Shown one piece after another: positions 27,999 to 36,417 of a stretch of 64,000 nucleotides of DNA (position 1 is the stretch's first letter; every line of letters begins with the position of its first letter). Under the pieces are notes generated by a model, which made no database searches, had not been told where the DNA came from, and was given only the letters and a program-made list of their open reading frames with translations. The stretch comes from Rhizobiaceae bacterium. Lineage in GTDB: Bacteria; Pseudomonadota; Alphaproteobacteria; Rhizobiales; Rhizobiaceae. The translations under genes and the position numbers were made by a program. The stretch lies in contig JAILWO010000001.1 in the NCBI GenBank assembly GCA_025698895.1, positions 1,151,001 to 1,215,000 of the forward strand, written 5' to 3'.

Positions 27999-28667
27999 CT
28001 ATCGAGATCGCGCGATCGGACATGTGAGCGTCGTCTCGAACTCGTCGTCCCCCGCGATTGCGATCCTCACGCTGACTTGCCGGCCTTGCCAGTCTGTCAC
28101 CTCGACAGATTGAGGGCCAGGCTGGCGGGCAATCAGATCCAGGCGCACTTCCGCCGGCCCCTCCGATCTGTCTTTCCAGCCATGCATCGCGATTGAAGGG
28201 ATCAGCGCGCCATCGTGGAGTTGACGTTTCACGAACTTCTCTTTCGGCCGCTCGCGGTCATACAGGTTGGATTTCTTGAGCCCTGTCTCGAAACCTTCGC
28301 AGTCGAGGCTCACGCCTTTGACTATGACGGGGCGTCGGTTCCAGTTGACAAGCCTGACAACAACTTCCGCCGGGCTGCGCATGTGCTGGATCGCGTCGAT
28401 CGTCGGCAAAGCATCTCCCAGAAGGAAACTGGTCTGCTTTCGCTGTTCGACGAATTGCCGCCAGATCAGGCCACCCGTCACGCCGGCCGCTATGGTCGCT
28501 GCCCAACCGCTCAACGCGGAGAGCCAGTCGCGAAGACACCGAGCTTCTTCTTCGGTGCACCAGGATGGAAGGCGGTCGGCAGACAGAAGCACGATGACGA
28601 ACAGGCAAAAGAATATCCCGCCTGCAAATGCGAGTACGGCCTGCGCGAATTCACGTCCATCCCACAT
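27999..28667 (-). CDS. Two-helix membrane protein of unknown function (copy B)
   Basis: The 222-residue protein has transmembrane helices at about 8-29 and 49-69, a loop carrying Cys37 and Cys44, helix 2 reading LSALSGWAATIAA, then a RQFVEQRKQT juxtamembrane segment and an unrecognised C-terminal domain rich in beta-type sequence (VVVRLVNWNRRPVIVKGVS). Topology, the paired loop cysteines and the helix-2 motif match the protein at 26750-27508. No enzymatic motif is evident. The gene could be an orphan of the island or one half of a former pair split by the IS21 fragment. Confidence 0.55.
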   Translation of the reverse strand: MWDGREFAQAVLAFAGGIFFCLFVIVLLSADRLPSWCTEEEARCLRDWLSALSGWAATIAAGVTGGLIWRQFVEQRKQTSFLLGDALPTIDAIQHMRSPAEVVVRLVNWNRRPVIVKGVSLDCEGFETGLKKSNLYDRERPKEKFVKRQLHDGALIPSIAMHGWKDRSEGPAEVRLDLIARQPGPQSVEVTDWQGRQVSVRIAIAGDDEFETTLTCPIARSR

Positions 28668-29351
28668 GTCGTCGCCATACCATGGCGGGAGATCGCCTGT
28701 GAACGCGCAGGAATACCTTATCGGCGAAGAGTGGATGGAGTTGAGGGAAGGCGGCGGAGTGAACGCACAGCCGTCATCCGAGGCCCCGGCGTCTCTCCCG
28801 CCTTCGCGGCCATGTCGCGGCGCTGGCCGGCCATGAAAGGCTGATGACGGCCAATGGCACGGCCGTGACGCTGGACGCGCGCGGGCCGGACCGCAGGCTG
28901 GTCACCGTCGCCGCTATCGACGGTAGGGCCAATCCCGACAAGATCGAGCTGATCGCCGGCGCGCTGTCGAACGCGAGGCTTCTGCTCGAGCTGGTCGATC
29001 GGGCGACCAGACGCGCACGGCAGTCGGCAGTCGGCAGTCGGGGAAGCCGTGCGGCCGTAATGGGACGCAAACGTGCCACCTCGGCCAACTGCTCGGATGT
29101 CCGCTTCTGGACGGCCAAAGTGCTATGCTCAACGACCGTGGGGGCGCAAAGCGGACGTGCAAGAGGAGAACAAATTGGGGCTCCACAGCCGGAAGGGGCT
29201 GGGTTGCACTGCCTTCTGATACCCAAGTTAAATCGACGGTGGCTGGGACGTATCACGGTTTGATACTATCAGTTTGATTCGCAGACAACTGCACAAGCTT
29301 TTTGAGCACAGTCCAGACTTGATTTCTACCGACCCTCCAGCTGAGGTTATC
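28668..29351. other. Intergenic/remnant stretch with a short tandem repeat
   Basis: A plus-strand frame from an ATG at 28844 to 29263 has a plausible beginning (VTLDARGPDRRLVTVAAIDG) but loses coding character after about 29015; it is probably a gene fragment and is not recognised. Three exact tandem copies of cagtcgg lie at 29021-29041. The last 100 bp should hold the promoter of the MocR-like regulator. Confidence 0.3.
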
Positions 29352-30863
29352 ATGGAGTCCACTACGTCCGAGCAAAGGAAACTAAGCCGGAGTTGGGGCT
29401 CTGGTCGGTGGCTGACCCAGTCACAACCGCTCGATCGAACGCTCGGAAATTTGCATATTCAGACAGTGCAAATCATCCTGACTGCGATCAAGCAACAGAG
29501 GATTCCTGAAGGCGCGCGCATGCCATCGACACGCGCGATAGCGGAAAGCCTGTGTATCAGTCGCAACACTGCAAAGCGAGCAGTTGAGATTCTCATTGAA
29601 CAAGGCGTTCTAGCCAGCCGAGACAGGTCAGGCACCTATGTTATCACGTCTCCACACCAGGAATTCGCAGAGGACACTTCCGGTGACCATGACGACATTG
29701 TGGATTGGCCTCGCCGCTTTACGATCAAGCTGAATTCTGAGCCTGAACTCCCCCCGGCCCGGTCAACGTATGCAAGCTTTCTCTACGGGCAGTTCGACGC
29801 GTCCATATTTCCCATTGGGCGCTGGCGCGAATGCGAGCGTTCGGCACTGAGTGTTTCTGAGGTCCAGAACTGGGGAAAGGACGTCGTCGACGAAGACGAC
29901 CCCTTGCTGATCGAACAGCTTCGCTCCGAAGTCCTGCCGCGCCATGGCATTCTTGCCCGGTCGGAAAACATCCTGATCACGCTTGGCGGCCAGCAGGGCC
30001 GCTATCTCGTCAGCCAGTTGTTCGGCGGATCGGAAACGATATCGGGGATGGAGCATCCCGGCATGCCAGACATGGCCCGGATGCTAGACCTGTCGAGAAC
30101 ACAGGTCCGGCCGCTGGCACTTGATGAAGGCGGAGTCATCGTCGGCGACCAGATGCGCGGCTGTGATACGGTCTTCCTGACCTGCGGGCATCAATGTCCG
30201 ACCACGGCGGTCATGCCGCTGGAGCGGCGAACAGCATTGCTGGAGCAGGCATGTCGCGATGACTTTATCGTAGTCGAAGACACATTCGAGACGGAGATAT
30301 TCGCAAGCGGAAAATATCCACCGGCTTTGAAATCATTGCCAGGCTCGGAGCGGGTCATACACATCGCCAGCCTGTCGAAATTGATCGCGCCCGGCCTGCG
30401 GATGGGCTACGTAATCGCACATCCATCGGTTATCGCTAAGATGCGCGCCCTGCGCCGGCTGATCCATCGACACCCGCCCGGCAACAACCAGAGAGCCCTC
30501 GCGATCTTCATCGAGCGTGGATACTACCGAACTTTCCTGCGGCGCGCCCAGGCCGTCATGTCGGAACGGCAGGATGCGATGGCCGCGGCCCTGCGTCGCC
30601 ATTTTCCCGGTGCCGACTGGCGACATTGCGATGGTGCGTCGACCTTTTGGATGAAGGTGCCTGACGGTGTTGGCGCCAAAGCCCTGGCGGCGAGTGCTGC
30701 CGCGCGGGGCGTGCTCGTCGAACCGGGGGCACGATACTTCCACAGAGAAGACGACAGGGACGACTACGTACGGCTGTCGGTGTCGAGCATCGTCGCGTCA
30801 CGTATCGAGAACGGGATCCGGTTTCTGGCAGAGGCCCACCGCGACGGGGCGTGCCACATCTAA
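29352..30863 (+). CDS. MocR-type regulator (GntR HTH fused to aminotransferase fold)
   Basis: The 503-residue protein, starting at the ATG at 29352 (a gagg tract lies just upstream; an in-frame TTG at 29274 is less likely), has a GntR winged helix (about 30-100, with GARMPSTRAIAESLCISRNTAKRA split over the recognition helix) and a fold-type I aminotransferase domain with the PLP lysine in SLSK (Lys343). MocR proteins sense PLP or amino-acid/nitrogen ligands. It converges with and overlaps by 4 bp the aldolase gene that ends the salvage operon, so it may control that operon or an unrelated gene. Confidence 0.88.
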   Translation: MESTTSEQRKLSRSWGSGRWLTQSQPLDRTLGNLHIQTVQIILTAIKQQRIPEGARMPSTRAIAESLCISRNTAKRAVEILIEQGVLASRDRSGTYVITSPHQEFAEDTSGDHDDIVDWPRRFTIKLNSEPELPPARSTYASFLYGQFDASIFPIGRWRECERSALSVSEVQNWGKDVVDEDDPLLIEQLRSEVLPRHGILARSENILITLGGQQGRYLVSQLFGGSETISGMEHPGMPDMARMLDLSRTQVRPLALDEGGVIVGDQMRGCDTVFLTCGHQCPTTAVMPLERRTALLEQACRDDFIVVEDTFETEIFASGKYPPALKSLPGSERVIHIASLSKLIAPGLRMGYVIAHPSVIAKMRALRRLIHRHPPGNNQRALAIFIERGYYRTFLRRAQAVMSERQDAMAAALRRHFPGADWRHCDGASTFWMKVPDGVGAKALAASAAARGVLVEPGARYFHREDDRDDYVRLSVSSIVASRIENGIRFLAEAHRDGACHI

Positions 30864-31492
30864 CCGTAGCTGGCGTAGCGCGTGTTCGCCGCTCGCATAT
30901 GCTCCGCTGACAGCGTCCTAACGACGCCTGCCTGCCGGGCCAGCACATACTGCATGCACAGGGTCTCCAGCCGAAGTGCGGCATTGAACGCAGCCAACAG
31001 CGACTTTCCGTGAGAGATCATGCCGTGGTTGCCGAGCAGGCAGGCGGTGCGTCCTTCCAACGCAACCACGGCCGCTTTCGCGAGCGCGGGCGTCGCCCAA
31101 GGTACATAGGGTGTGCATCGGACATCGTCACCGCCAAAGGATGCCACCATGTAGTGGAACGCAGGAAGCGGCTCGCCTGTGGCGGCCATCGCGACGCAGT
31201 AGTTGGAATGCGTGTGGACCACCGCATGGGCATGCGGGAACGCTTCGTATATGGCCGAGTGCATCGCCCACTCGCTGGATGGTTTGCTGCCGTCGGTGGC
31301 ACTGCCGGCGAAGTCGCATTCGACGAATGCTTCGGGTGTGATCGAGGCAACAGAGGCACCGGCCGGCGAAATGAGCATGCGCTCGCCGTGGCGTGCGCTG
31401 ACATTGCCGGCGGCGAGGAAAATCAGACCGGAGCCACCCATCGCCACATAGGTTTGGCAAAGGTCACGGCGTATCTGGTCCAGGCTGTTCAT
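30860..31492 (-). CDS. Class II aldolase/adducin-family sugar-phosphate aldolase
   Basis: The 210-residue protein starts at the ATG at 31492 behind a strong ggaaggaggag site. The class II aldolase zinc site is visible: His93 and His95 in VVHTHSNY and His156 in GNHGM, with the catalytic Glu74 in SSEWAMH. Such enzymes split ketose-1-phosphates such as fuculose-1-phosphate, 5-deoxyribulose-1-phosphate or methylthioribulose-1-phosphate into DHAP and an aldehyde. It is the last gene of an operon with a nucleoside phosphorylase and an MtnA-like isomerase, so a 5-deoxy- or 5-methylthio-ribulose-1-phosphate substrate is the best inference. It overlaps the upstream amidohydrolase by 4 bp. Confidence 0.85.
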   Translation of the reverse strand: MNSLDQIRRDLCQTYVAMGGSGLIFLAAGNVSARHGERMLISPAGASVASITPEAFVECDFAGSATDGSKPSSEWAMHSAIYEAFPHAHAVVHTHSNYCVAMAATGEPLPAFHYMVASFGGDDVRCTPYVPWATPALAKAAVVALEGRTACLLGNHGMISHGKSLLAAFNAALRLETLCMQYVLARQAGVVRTLSAEHMRAANTRYASYG

Positions 31493-33015
31493 GTCGTATC
31501 TCCTCCTTCCACGCGGGCTCTGGTCGAGAGATGCAGTCGGCCGCAATGCAGATACGCCGACCCTGCGAAGGCCTTGTTAGTCCAGTCGTCATAGCTGCCG
31601 ATCAGCTGCTTGAGCGATGCTCGGCCTGATTCGGACGACGCGCGCAGGTCGACGGCATGCCGTTCAGCCTCCGCGATGACGGCGGCTTCGTCGAACACCG
31701 TCACCTGACGGTCGCGCAGCAACCATCGACCATCCACCATCAGGTCTCGAACAGCGCGCGGGTCGCCGTGGCTGACGATGCTCGCCGGTGAGATCGCCGA
31801 GGCAGCTAACGTCACAGAGCGGAAGTCGAGGATCAGCAAGTCGGCGGGCGCGCCCGCAGCCAGTCTTGCAGGCCCTTGCCCGAGCGCGGACCAGCCGTTC
31901 TGCGACGCGGCGGCGAGCGCCTCGTCGGCCCGGATCCATCCTCCATGCCAAGTGCCGGGATTTCTTCCTGAGACAAGCATCTGTCGCATGGTTTCGAACA
32001 TGTCATGGCGGCCGGCTGTGTTTGAGCAATCGGTGCCCAGTCCGAGCCTGACGCCCGCGTCGAGCATTGTGCGAACAGGCATGGCGCCGGAGCCGAGCAT
32101 CTGGTTGCTGAGAGGGTTGTGGATCGCCGTGGCGCCGCGCCTTGCCAGTGTCTCGCGCGCCGTGTCGTCGAGCCAGATGGCGTGCGCTAGCGATGTACGA
32201 CCGTCCAACAGTCCGAGCCGGTCGAGTTCCGAAACCGCCCCGCGGGGCCAGCGCGCCTGTGCAAGCCGGTGCTGCGGATAGGTTTCGAGGAGGTGCGAAT
32301 GGCTGCCGAGATCGTGGCGCGCGCCAAGCTCGGCCCACAGTTCGAGCAGAGGCTGCGAACATCGCTGAGGGGCGTTCGGGCCAAGCAGCGGTGTGATGCG
32401 CGCGTCGCGCATCGCTGCGAGCCGTTCGGTTCTTAGCCGCAGCGCGTCGTGATTAGATATCGGCCCTTGCGCGTGCGCCTCCAGGATCGTGCGGTCCAGC
32501 GGCATGTCCAGGATGTCCTCGTCGCGCAGATCGGCGAAGAAGGGTGCGAAACCAACGCGCAGGCCGCTACAACGGTGGACCTGAAGGGCCTCGTCCATGA
32601 AGTGGGCCGGAGGGAAATGGTCGATGTAGCCACCGATCCCAGCGCGGATCATCTCGATGGCGTTTAGTCGCAGCGCCACCGTGATCGAGGCGGCCGTAGA
32701 GCCGCGTCCGTAGCAAATCGCCCACAGCGACCAGAGTTCCAGGGGGTAGCTGTTCTCGGTGCCGCGGAACAGCGTCGACGAGGAGTGGACGTGACCATTG
32801 AAGAATGGCGGCAGGATCGCGCAACCTGTCGCGTCGATCCTCGCCAGCGGGGCTTCCCCGGCCGCCCCCGGCGCGGTAATCGCGGAGATCGATATCCCAT
32901 CAACGAGAATGTCGGCGCGGCGGAAGGCGCCCTCTGTCCAGACCGTGCCGTTGGTGATCAGGGTCTGGCTGACAGCCGCGTCGCTCACCTCAGCCGAACC
33001 GAGCCGGAAGCTCAT
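31489..33015 (-). CDS. Amidohydrolase of the ATZ/TRZ (nucleoside/cytosine deaminase) group
   Basis: The 508-residue protein has the amidohydrolase metal and catalytic set: HVH at 75-77, HSHLLET with the catalytic Glu, a LAHAIWL histidine and the GTDCS aspartate. This is the subtype that deaminates cytosine, guanine, adenosine, S-adenosylhomocysteine or methylthioadenosine using one metal. The start is uncertain: ATG 33015 overlaps the preceding gene by 26 bp, whereas GTG 32988 follows its stop by one base. In this operon it could deaminate a 5'-deoxy- or methylthio-adenosine to the inosine form before phosphorolysis. Guanine or triazine-type substrates cannot be excluded. Confidence 0.82.
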   Translation of the reverse strand: MSFRLGSAEVSDAAVSQTLITNGTVWTEGAFRRADILVDGISISAITAPGAAGEAPLARIDATGCAILPPFFNGHVHSSSTLFRGTENSYPLELWSLWAICYGRGSTAASITVALRLNAIEMIRAGIGGYIDHFPPAHFMDEALQVHRCSGLRVGFAPFFADLRDEDILDMPLDRTILEAHAQGPISNHDALRLRTERLAAMRDARITPLLGPNAPQRCSQPLLELWAELGARHDLGSHSHLLETYPQHRLAQARWPRGAVSELDRLGLLDGRTSLAHAIWLDDTARETLARRGATAIHNPLSNQMLGSGAMPVRTMLDAGVRLGLGTDCSNTAGRHDMFETMRQMLVSGRNPGTWHGGWIRADEALAAASQNGWSALGQGPARLAAGAPADLLILDFRSVTLAASAISPASIVSHGDPRAVRDLMVDGRWLLRDRQVTVFDEAAVIAEAERHAVDLRASSESGRASLKQLIGSYDDWTNKAFAGSAYLHCGRLHLSTRARVEGGDTT

Positions 33016-34006
33016 CCGCCTGGAACACACCCTCCTGGGTCGCATAGGCTGTGACGAAATCGGGAGGTGTGATGTCGAAGGCCGGATACCACCCCTTCGC
33101 CAGCGGCGTCGCGGTGCGCTGCCCCATACAGTAGAGCGACTCGTCGCCGTCACGCATCTCGAGCTTCACAGCCTCGGGGTGGGGCGCCAGGCAATCCGGC
33201 TTCAGCACCATGGCGATGTAGGGCACGTCGAGCGCTCTGGCGGCCGTCGCGATCTGGAACGTTCCGACCTTGTTGAACACATGTCCTGAAAGCGTCACCC
33301 GATCCGCCGCGGTCATGTACCGAGAGACCATCCCGTTCGCCATGGCGTGCGCGGCCATGCCGTCAGTGATTACCATCGCGGGCAGCCCCATCTCTGCCAC
33401 CGAGTGGGCGGTAAGGCGGGCACCCTGTAGGTACGGGCGCGTCTCCGTACAGATGACGGAGATCTTCTTGCCGCTCTCGATACAGACAGCGAGCGTGTCC
33501 ACCAGGCTCGTCTCTGCCCAACAATGGGTGAGGATCGTGTCGCCGTCCTCTATCAAGCCCGCGGCTGCCGTCCCCAAGCGCCGGCTGTTCTGGAGGCGCA
33601 TGTCCCACTGCCGCCGCACCAGCGCATCGACGGCCTCGACGAAGTCGTCGCGACCGGCGATCTCTGGCAGGCTGGCTTTCACTGCTGCGACTACGTCCCG
33701 GATGTTGTTGTTGGTCGGCCGCGTCATCAGCAGCCTGTCGGCCGCTGCGGTCATCGCTGCCGTACGCTTGTCGGCATCGGCATCGGCGCAGCTTTCCGCT
33801 GCCAGGGCGAGCGCGGCGCCTGCCACCTTGCCCGGGCCGGCGCTCTGCGTGACCATCTCTTCAATCGCCCGGGCGCAGGATTCGACGTCGGGGCATTCCA
33901 CGAACTCGATGCTGTGGGGAAAGACCCTGCGGTCCAGAATGCGTACCATCCCGGGTTCGCGTAAAACGCTGTCGCGGATAATCGTCGGGATAACAGCCGT
34001 ACTCAT
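32990..34006 (-). CDS. MtnA/eIF-2B-alpha-like sugar-1-phosphate isomerase
   Basis: Starting at ATG 34006 (agagaaag upstream) the protein has 338 residues. The MtnA active-site residues are present: Cys162 in LTHCWAE and Asp235 in TAADRV, with ETRPYLQGARLTA (188-200) and the FNK motif near 245. MtnA isomerises 5-methylthioribose-1-phosphate to the ribulose form; relatives act on 5-deoxyribose-1-phosphate or ribose-1,5-bisphosphate. The CWAE and SGHVFNK variants differ from canonical CNAG and GDVANK, so the substrate may not be methylthioribose-1-phosphate. Its neighbours, a phosphorylase before and an aldolase after, match that chemistry. Confidence 0.82.
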   Translation of the reverse strand: MSTAVIPTIIRDSVLREPGMVRILDRRVFPHSIEFVECPDVESCARAIEEMVTQSAGPGKVAGAALALAAESCADADADKRTAAMTAAADRLLMTRPTNNNIRDVVAAVKASLPEIAGRDDFVEAVDALVRRQWDMRLQNSRRLGTAAAGLIEDGDTILTHCWAETSLVDTLAVCIESGKKISVICTETRPYLQGARLTAHSVAEMGLPAMVITDGMAAHAMANGMVSRYMTAADRVTLSGHVFNKVGTFQIATAARALDVPYIAMVLKPDCLAPHPEAVKLEMRDGDESLYCMGQRTATPLAKGWYPAFDITPPDFVTAYATQEGVFQADELPARFG

Positions 34007-34028
34007 GGGAAATGCTTTCTCTGGAATG

Positions 34029-34868
34029 TCATGCGGACGCCGCGATATGGGCGGCAACGAGCGGTGCTTTGCCGTGACCACCACGCTGTTCGTCCCACTG
34101 CGACAGCCGCACGAGCGCTTCGGCGCCGGTCATGCAGGCCTTTGCTACACCGCCGCTCTCCGCCCACACGCCGGTGCGTCGGTTAGCGATGACGGAGCAG
34201 ACCACGCCGGCACGGAAACCGAAGATGCGCGCGAACGTGAGAAGGGAAGCCGCTTCCATCTCGAAATTGAGGACGCCGAGGCTTGCCATTTCCTCGAGCA
34301 CGGTTTCGCTGTGCTTGGACATGAAGCCGTTCAATGCCGGACGGCCCTGTCCCGTGAGGAACGAGCCGGCCGTACAGCCGGTGCCGATCCAGAACGGATG
34401 GCCGAGCGCCGCCGCGGAGTCGGACAAGGCCAGCGTCGCCTCGTGGGATGCCGTCGCCGGAAATTCCGGCCGGGCATAGAAATGGGTTGTCCCGTCCAAC
34501 CTGACGGAGGCATCGTTGATGATCAGGGATCCGGTTTCGATATCGGCATGCAGCGTGCCGCAAGTACCAACGCGGATGAATGTGTGAACGCCGAGGCGCG
34601 CCAAGTCGGTGAAGACGTTTTCCAGGGACGGCGCGCCGATGGCGGTCGACATGGCGCCGATCCGCACGCCCCGATAGATGCCCACCGCTGCCTTGTAGGC
34701 GCGCGGCAGCGTGACGACGGTCGCGTCCTGCCATTGCGAGGCCATGATGTCGACGCGGTCGGGATCGCCTGGCAGCAGCATATAGGCCGGGAGGTCTATC
34801 TCGCGGAGCTGCTGGATGCGACGCTGGTCGCCCATCGTAGCGGGCGAACCGGTGGCGGTCATTTTCAT
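34029..34868 (-). CDS. Nucleoside phosphorylase (PNP/UDP family)
   Basis: The 279-residue protein begins at ATG 34868 behind an acggaggac site. PNP/UDP-family motifs are clear: phosphate-binding LLPGDPDRVD, STAIGAPS, the RVGTCGTL loop and NFEMEAASL, the ribose-binding Met-Glu pair. It releases a base from a nucleoside to give a pentose-1-phosphate. The base specificity (uridine, inosine or methylthioinosine) is not obvious; sequence style is closest to uridine phosphorylases. It sits between the ABC permease and the MtnA-like isomerase, which would take the pentose-1-phosphate. Confidence 0.87.
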   Translation of the reverse strand: MKMTATGSPATMGDQRRIQQLREIDLPAYMLLPGDPDRVDIMASQWQDATVVTLPRAYKAAVGIYRGVRIGAMSTAIGAPSLENVFTDLARLGVHTFIRVGTCGTLHADIETGSLIINDASVRLDGTTHFYARPEFPATASHEATLALSDSAAALGHPFWIGTGCTAGSFLTGQGRPALNGFMSKHSETVLEEMASLGVLNFEMEAASLLTFARIFGFRAGVVCSVIANRRTGVWAESGGVAKACMTGAEALVRLSQWDEQRGGHGKAPLVAAHIAASA

Positions 34869-34897
34869 CAAGTCCTCCGTTGGGGGTGGTGCGGCGC

Positions 34898-35638
34898 TCA
34901 ACTGGTGCGCCAGCGAACGATGAATGTCTCGGCGACGACGACGATTGTGAACATGCACAGCGCAAGCAGAGAGGACGTCGCGATCGCTGCGTAGAGAAGC
35001 TCGGTGCGGTAGTCGAAGGTCGTCTGAATTATCAGCACGCCCAGTCCCAATTCCGCACCGATCCATTCCGCGACGATGGCGCCGATTACGCTCGCCGTCG
35101 CCGATATGCGCAGCGCCGCGAACAGGAACGGCACCGAACGCGGCAGCCTCAGCTTGAAGAAAACTTCCCTGCGCGAGGCCGACATCACCCGCATCAGTTC
35201 CAATTCCGACGAGGAGACCGACTCGAAGCCACGGATCATGTTCACCAACATCGGGAAGAAGCAGACGATGGCCGACACCATGATCTTGGAGGTGATCCCG
35301 AGGCCAAAGATCAAGATCAGCACTGGCGCGAGGGCGATGATCGGGATGGTGTTGAAGAAGACGGCGACCGGCAGGTAGATCTCGCGCACGCGGGTCCAGT
35401 GCACGAAGACGGTAGCGATGCAGATGGCGGCGAAATTGCCGATTAGAAAGCCGCCTACGGCGGCCTCCATCGTCGGCACCAGGTTTTTGACCAGGGCGCC
35501 GAAATTGTTGCTGAACGCCTTGGCCACGCCGAGGGGTCCGGGCGAGATGTAGTTCGGCACGTTGAAGAGCCAGACAGCGAGCGCCCATGCGAGCACCAGC
35601 GACGAAAGTCCAAGGATCGGCCGCAGGATGGTCATCAT
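34898..35638 (-). CDS. ABC transporter permease (SsuC/TauC type)
   Basis: The 246-residue integral membrane protein has about six hydrophobic helices and the cytoplasmic coupling EAA-like loop ([30 protein letters not shown]). It belongs to the permease group of taurine, sulfonate, nitrate and pyrimidine/thiamine-precursor importers. It overlaps the ATPase gene by 4 bp and is followed 29 bp later by the nucleoside phosphorylase, which suggests that it imports a substrate for the salvage enzymes. Confidence 0.9.
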   Translation of the reverse strand: MMTILRPILGLSSLVLAWALAVWLFNVPNYISPGPLGVAKAFSNNFGALVKNLVPTMEAAVGGFLIGNFAAICIATVFVHWTRVREIYLPVAVFFNTIPIIALAPVLILIFGLGITSKIMVSAIVCFFPMLVNMIRGFESVSSSELELMRVMSASRREVFFKLRLPRSVPFLFAALRISATASVIGAIVAEWIGAELGLGVLIIQTTFDYRTELLYAAIATSSLLALCMFTIVVVAETFIVRWRTS

Positions 35639-36417
35639 GTCATTGCCATCCCTTCCGCTGTCTCGAGGTGCCGCCGGAGGTCCGACGTGATGTCGAAGAA
35701 CCTGCTTGAGCTGCGATCGATGGCGCCGGCCGGCTTCTCGCCGTCCAGGTTGACGATCTTTGACATCCGCCCCGGATGCGCGGCCATCACGGCGACCGAC
35801 TGGCCGAGGAAGGCGGCCTCTGACAGACTGTGCGTGACGAAAACGATGGTGGTTCCCGTCTCCTGCCAGATCTTGAGCATTTCGTCATTGAGGCGTTCGC
35901 GCGTGATTTCGTCGAGCGCTCCGAAGGGTTCGTCCATCAGCAGAACGTCGGGTCGCGTGACGAGCGCGCGCGCGATGGCCACACGCTGCCGTTGGCCACC
36001 CGATAGCTGGTGGGGCAGCGCCGATTCCCGGCCGCCGAGCCCAACCAGCTGCACGAGTTCGTTCGGATCGCGATGCGGCCTGCCTACGGACTTCCAGTTG
36101 CCGACTTGAAGCGGCAGGCGGACATTATCGATGACGCTGCGCCAGGGCAGCAGCGTCGCCTCTTGGAAGACAAACGATATCCGCCGCGCGCGGCGTGCTT
36201 CGGCGGCATTGCCGCTGAACACTTGAACCTCGCCCCGGTCGGGCGCCTGCAGATCGGCGATGACCCTCAGAAACGTCGACTTGCCGCAGCCGGAAGGACC
36301 GATCAGCACGCAGAACTGTCCTTCCGCGATGTCGATGGCAATGTCGCTAAGGGCCTGGATCGGCCCCGAGGCGGTGGTGAACGCGACGTCCACCCCCGAT
36401 ACCCGGATTGCCGACAT
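35635..36417 (-). CDS. ABC transporter ATP-binding protein (SsuB/TauB type)
   Basis: The 260-residue ATPase has Walker [10 protein letters not shown] at 40-48, signature [15 protein letters not shown], Walker [12 protein letters not shown] and the H-loop VTHSLSEA. It powers the adjacent permease. Its ATG overlaps the stop of the substrate-binding protein gene (TGATG at 36419-36415). Confidence 0.93.
   Translation of the reverse strand: MSAIRVSGVDVAFTTASGPIQALSDIAIDIAEGQFCVLIGPSGCGKSTFLRVIADLQAPDRGEVQVFSGNAAEARRARRISFVFQEATLLPWRSVIDNVRLPLQVGNWKSVGRPHRDPNELVQLVGLGGRESALPHQLSGGQRQRVAIARALVTRPDVLLMDEPFGALDEITRERLNDEMLKIWQETGTTIVFVTHSLSEAAFLGQSVAVMAAHPGRMSKIVNLDGEKPAGAIDRSSSRFFDITSDLRRHLETAEGMAMT

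Noticed and set aside
1-29000. Prophage
   Set aside because: No capsid, portal, terminase, tail or integrase gene is seen; the mobile signals are insertion-sequence remnants only.
29021-29041. Three tandem cagtcgg copies as a possible iteron or CRISPR-like array
   Set aside because: There are only three 7-bp units without spacers and no replication or cas gene nearby.
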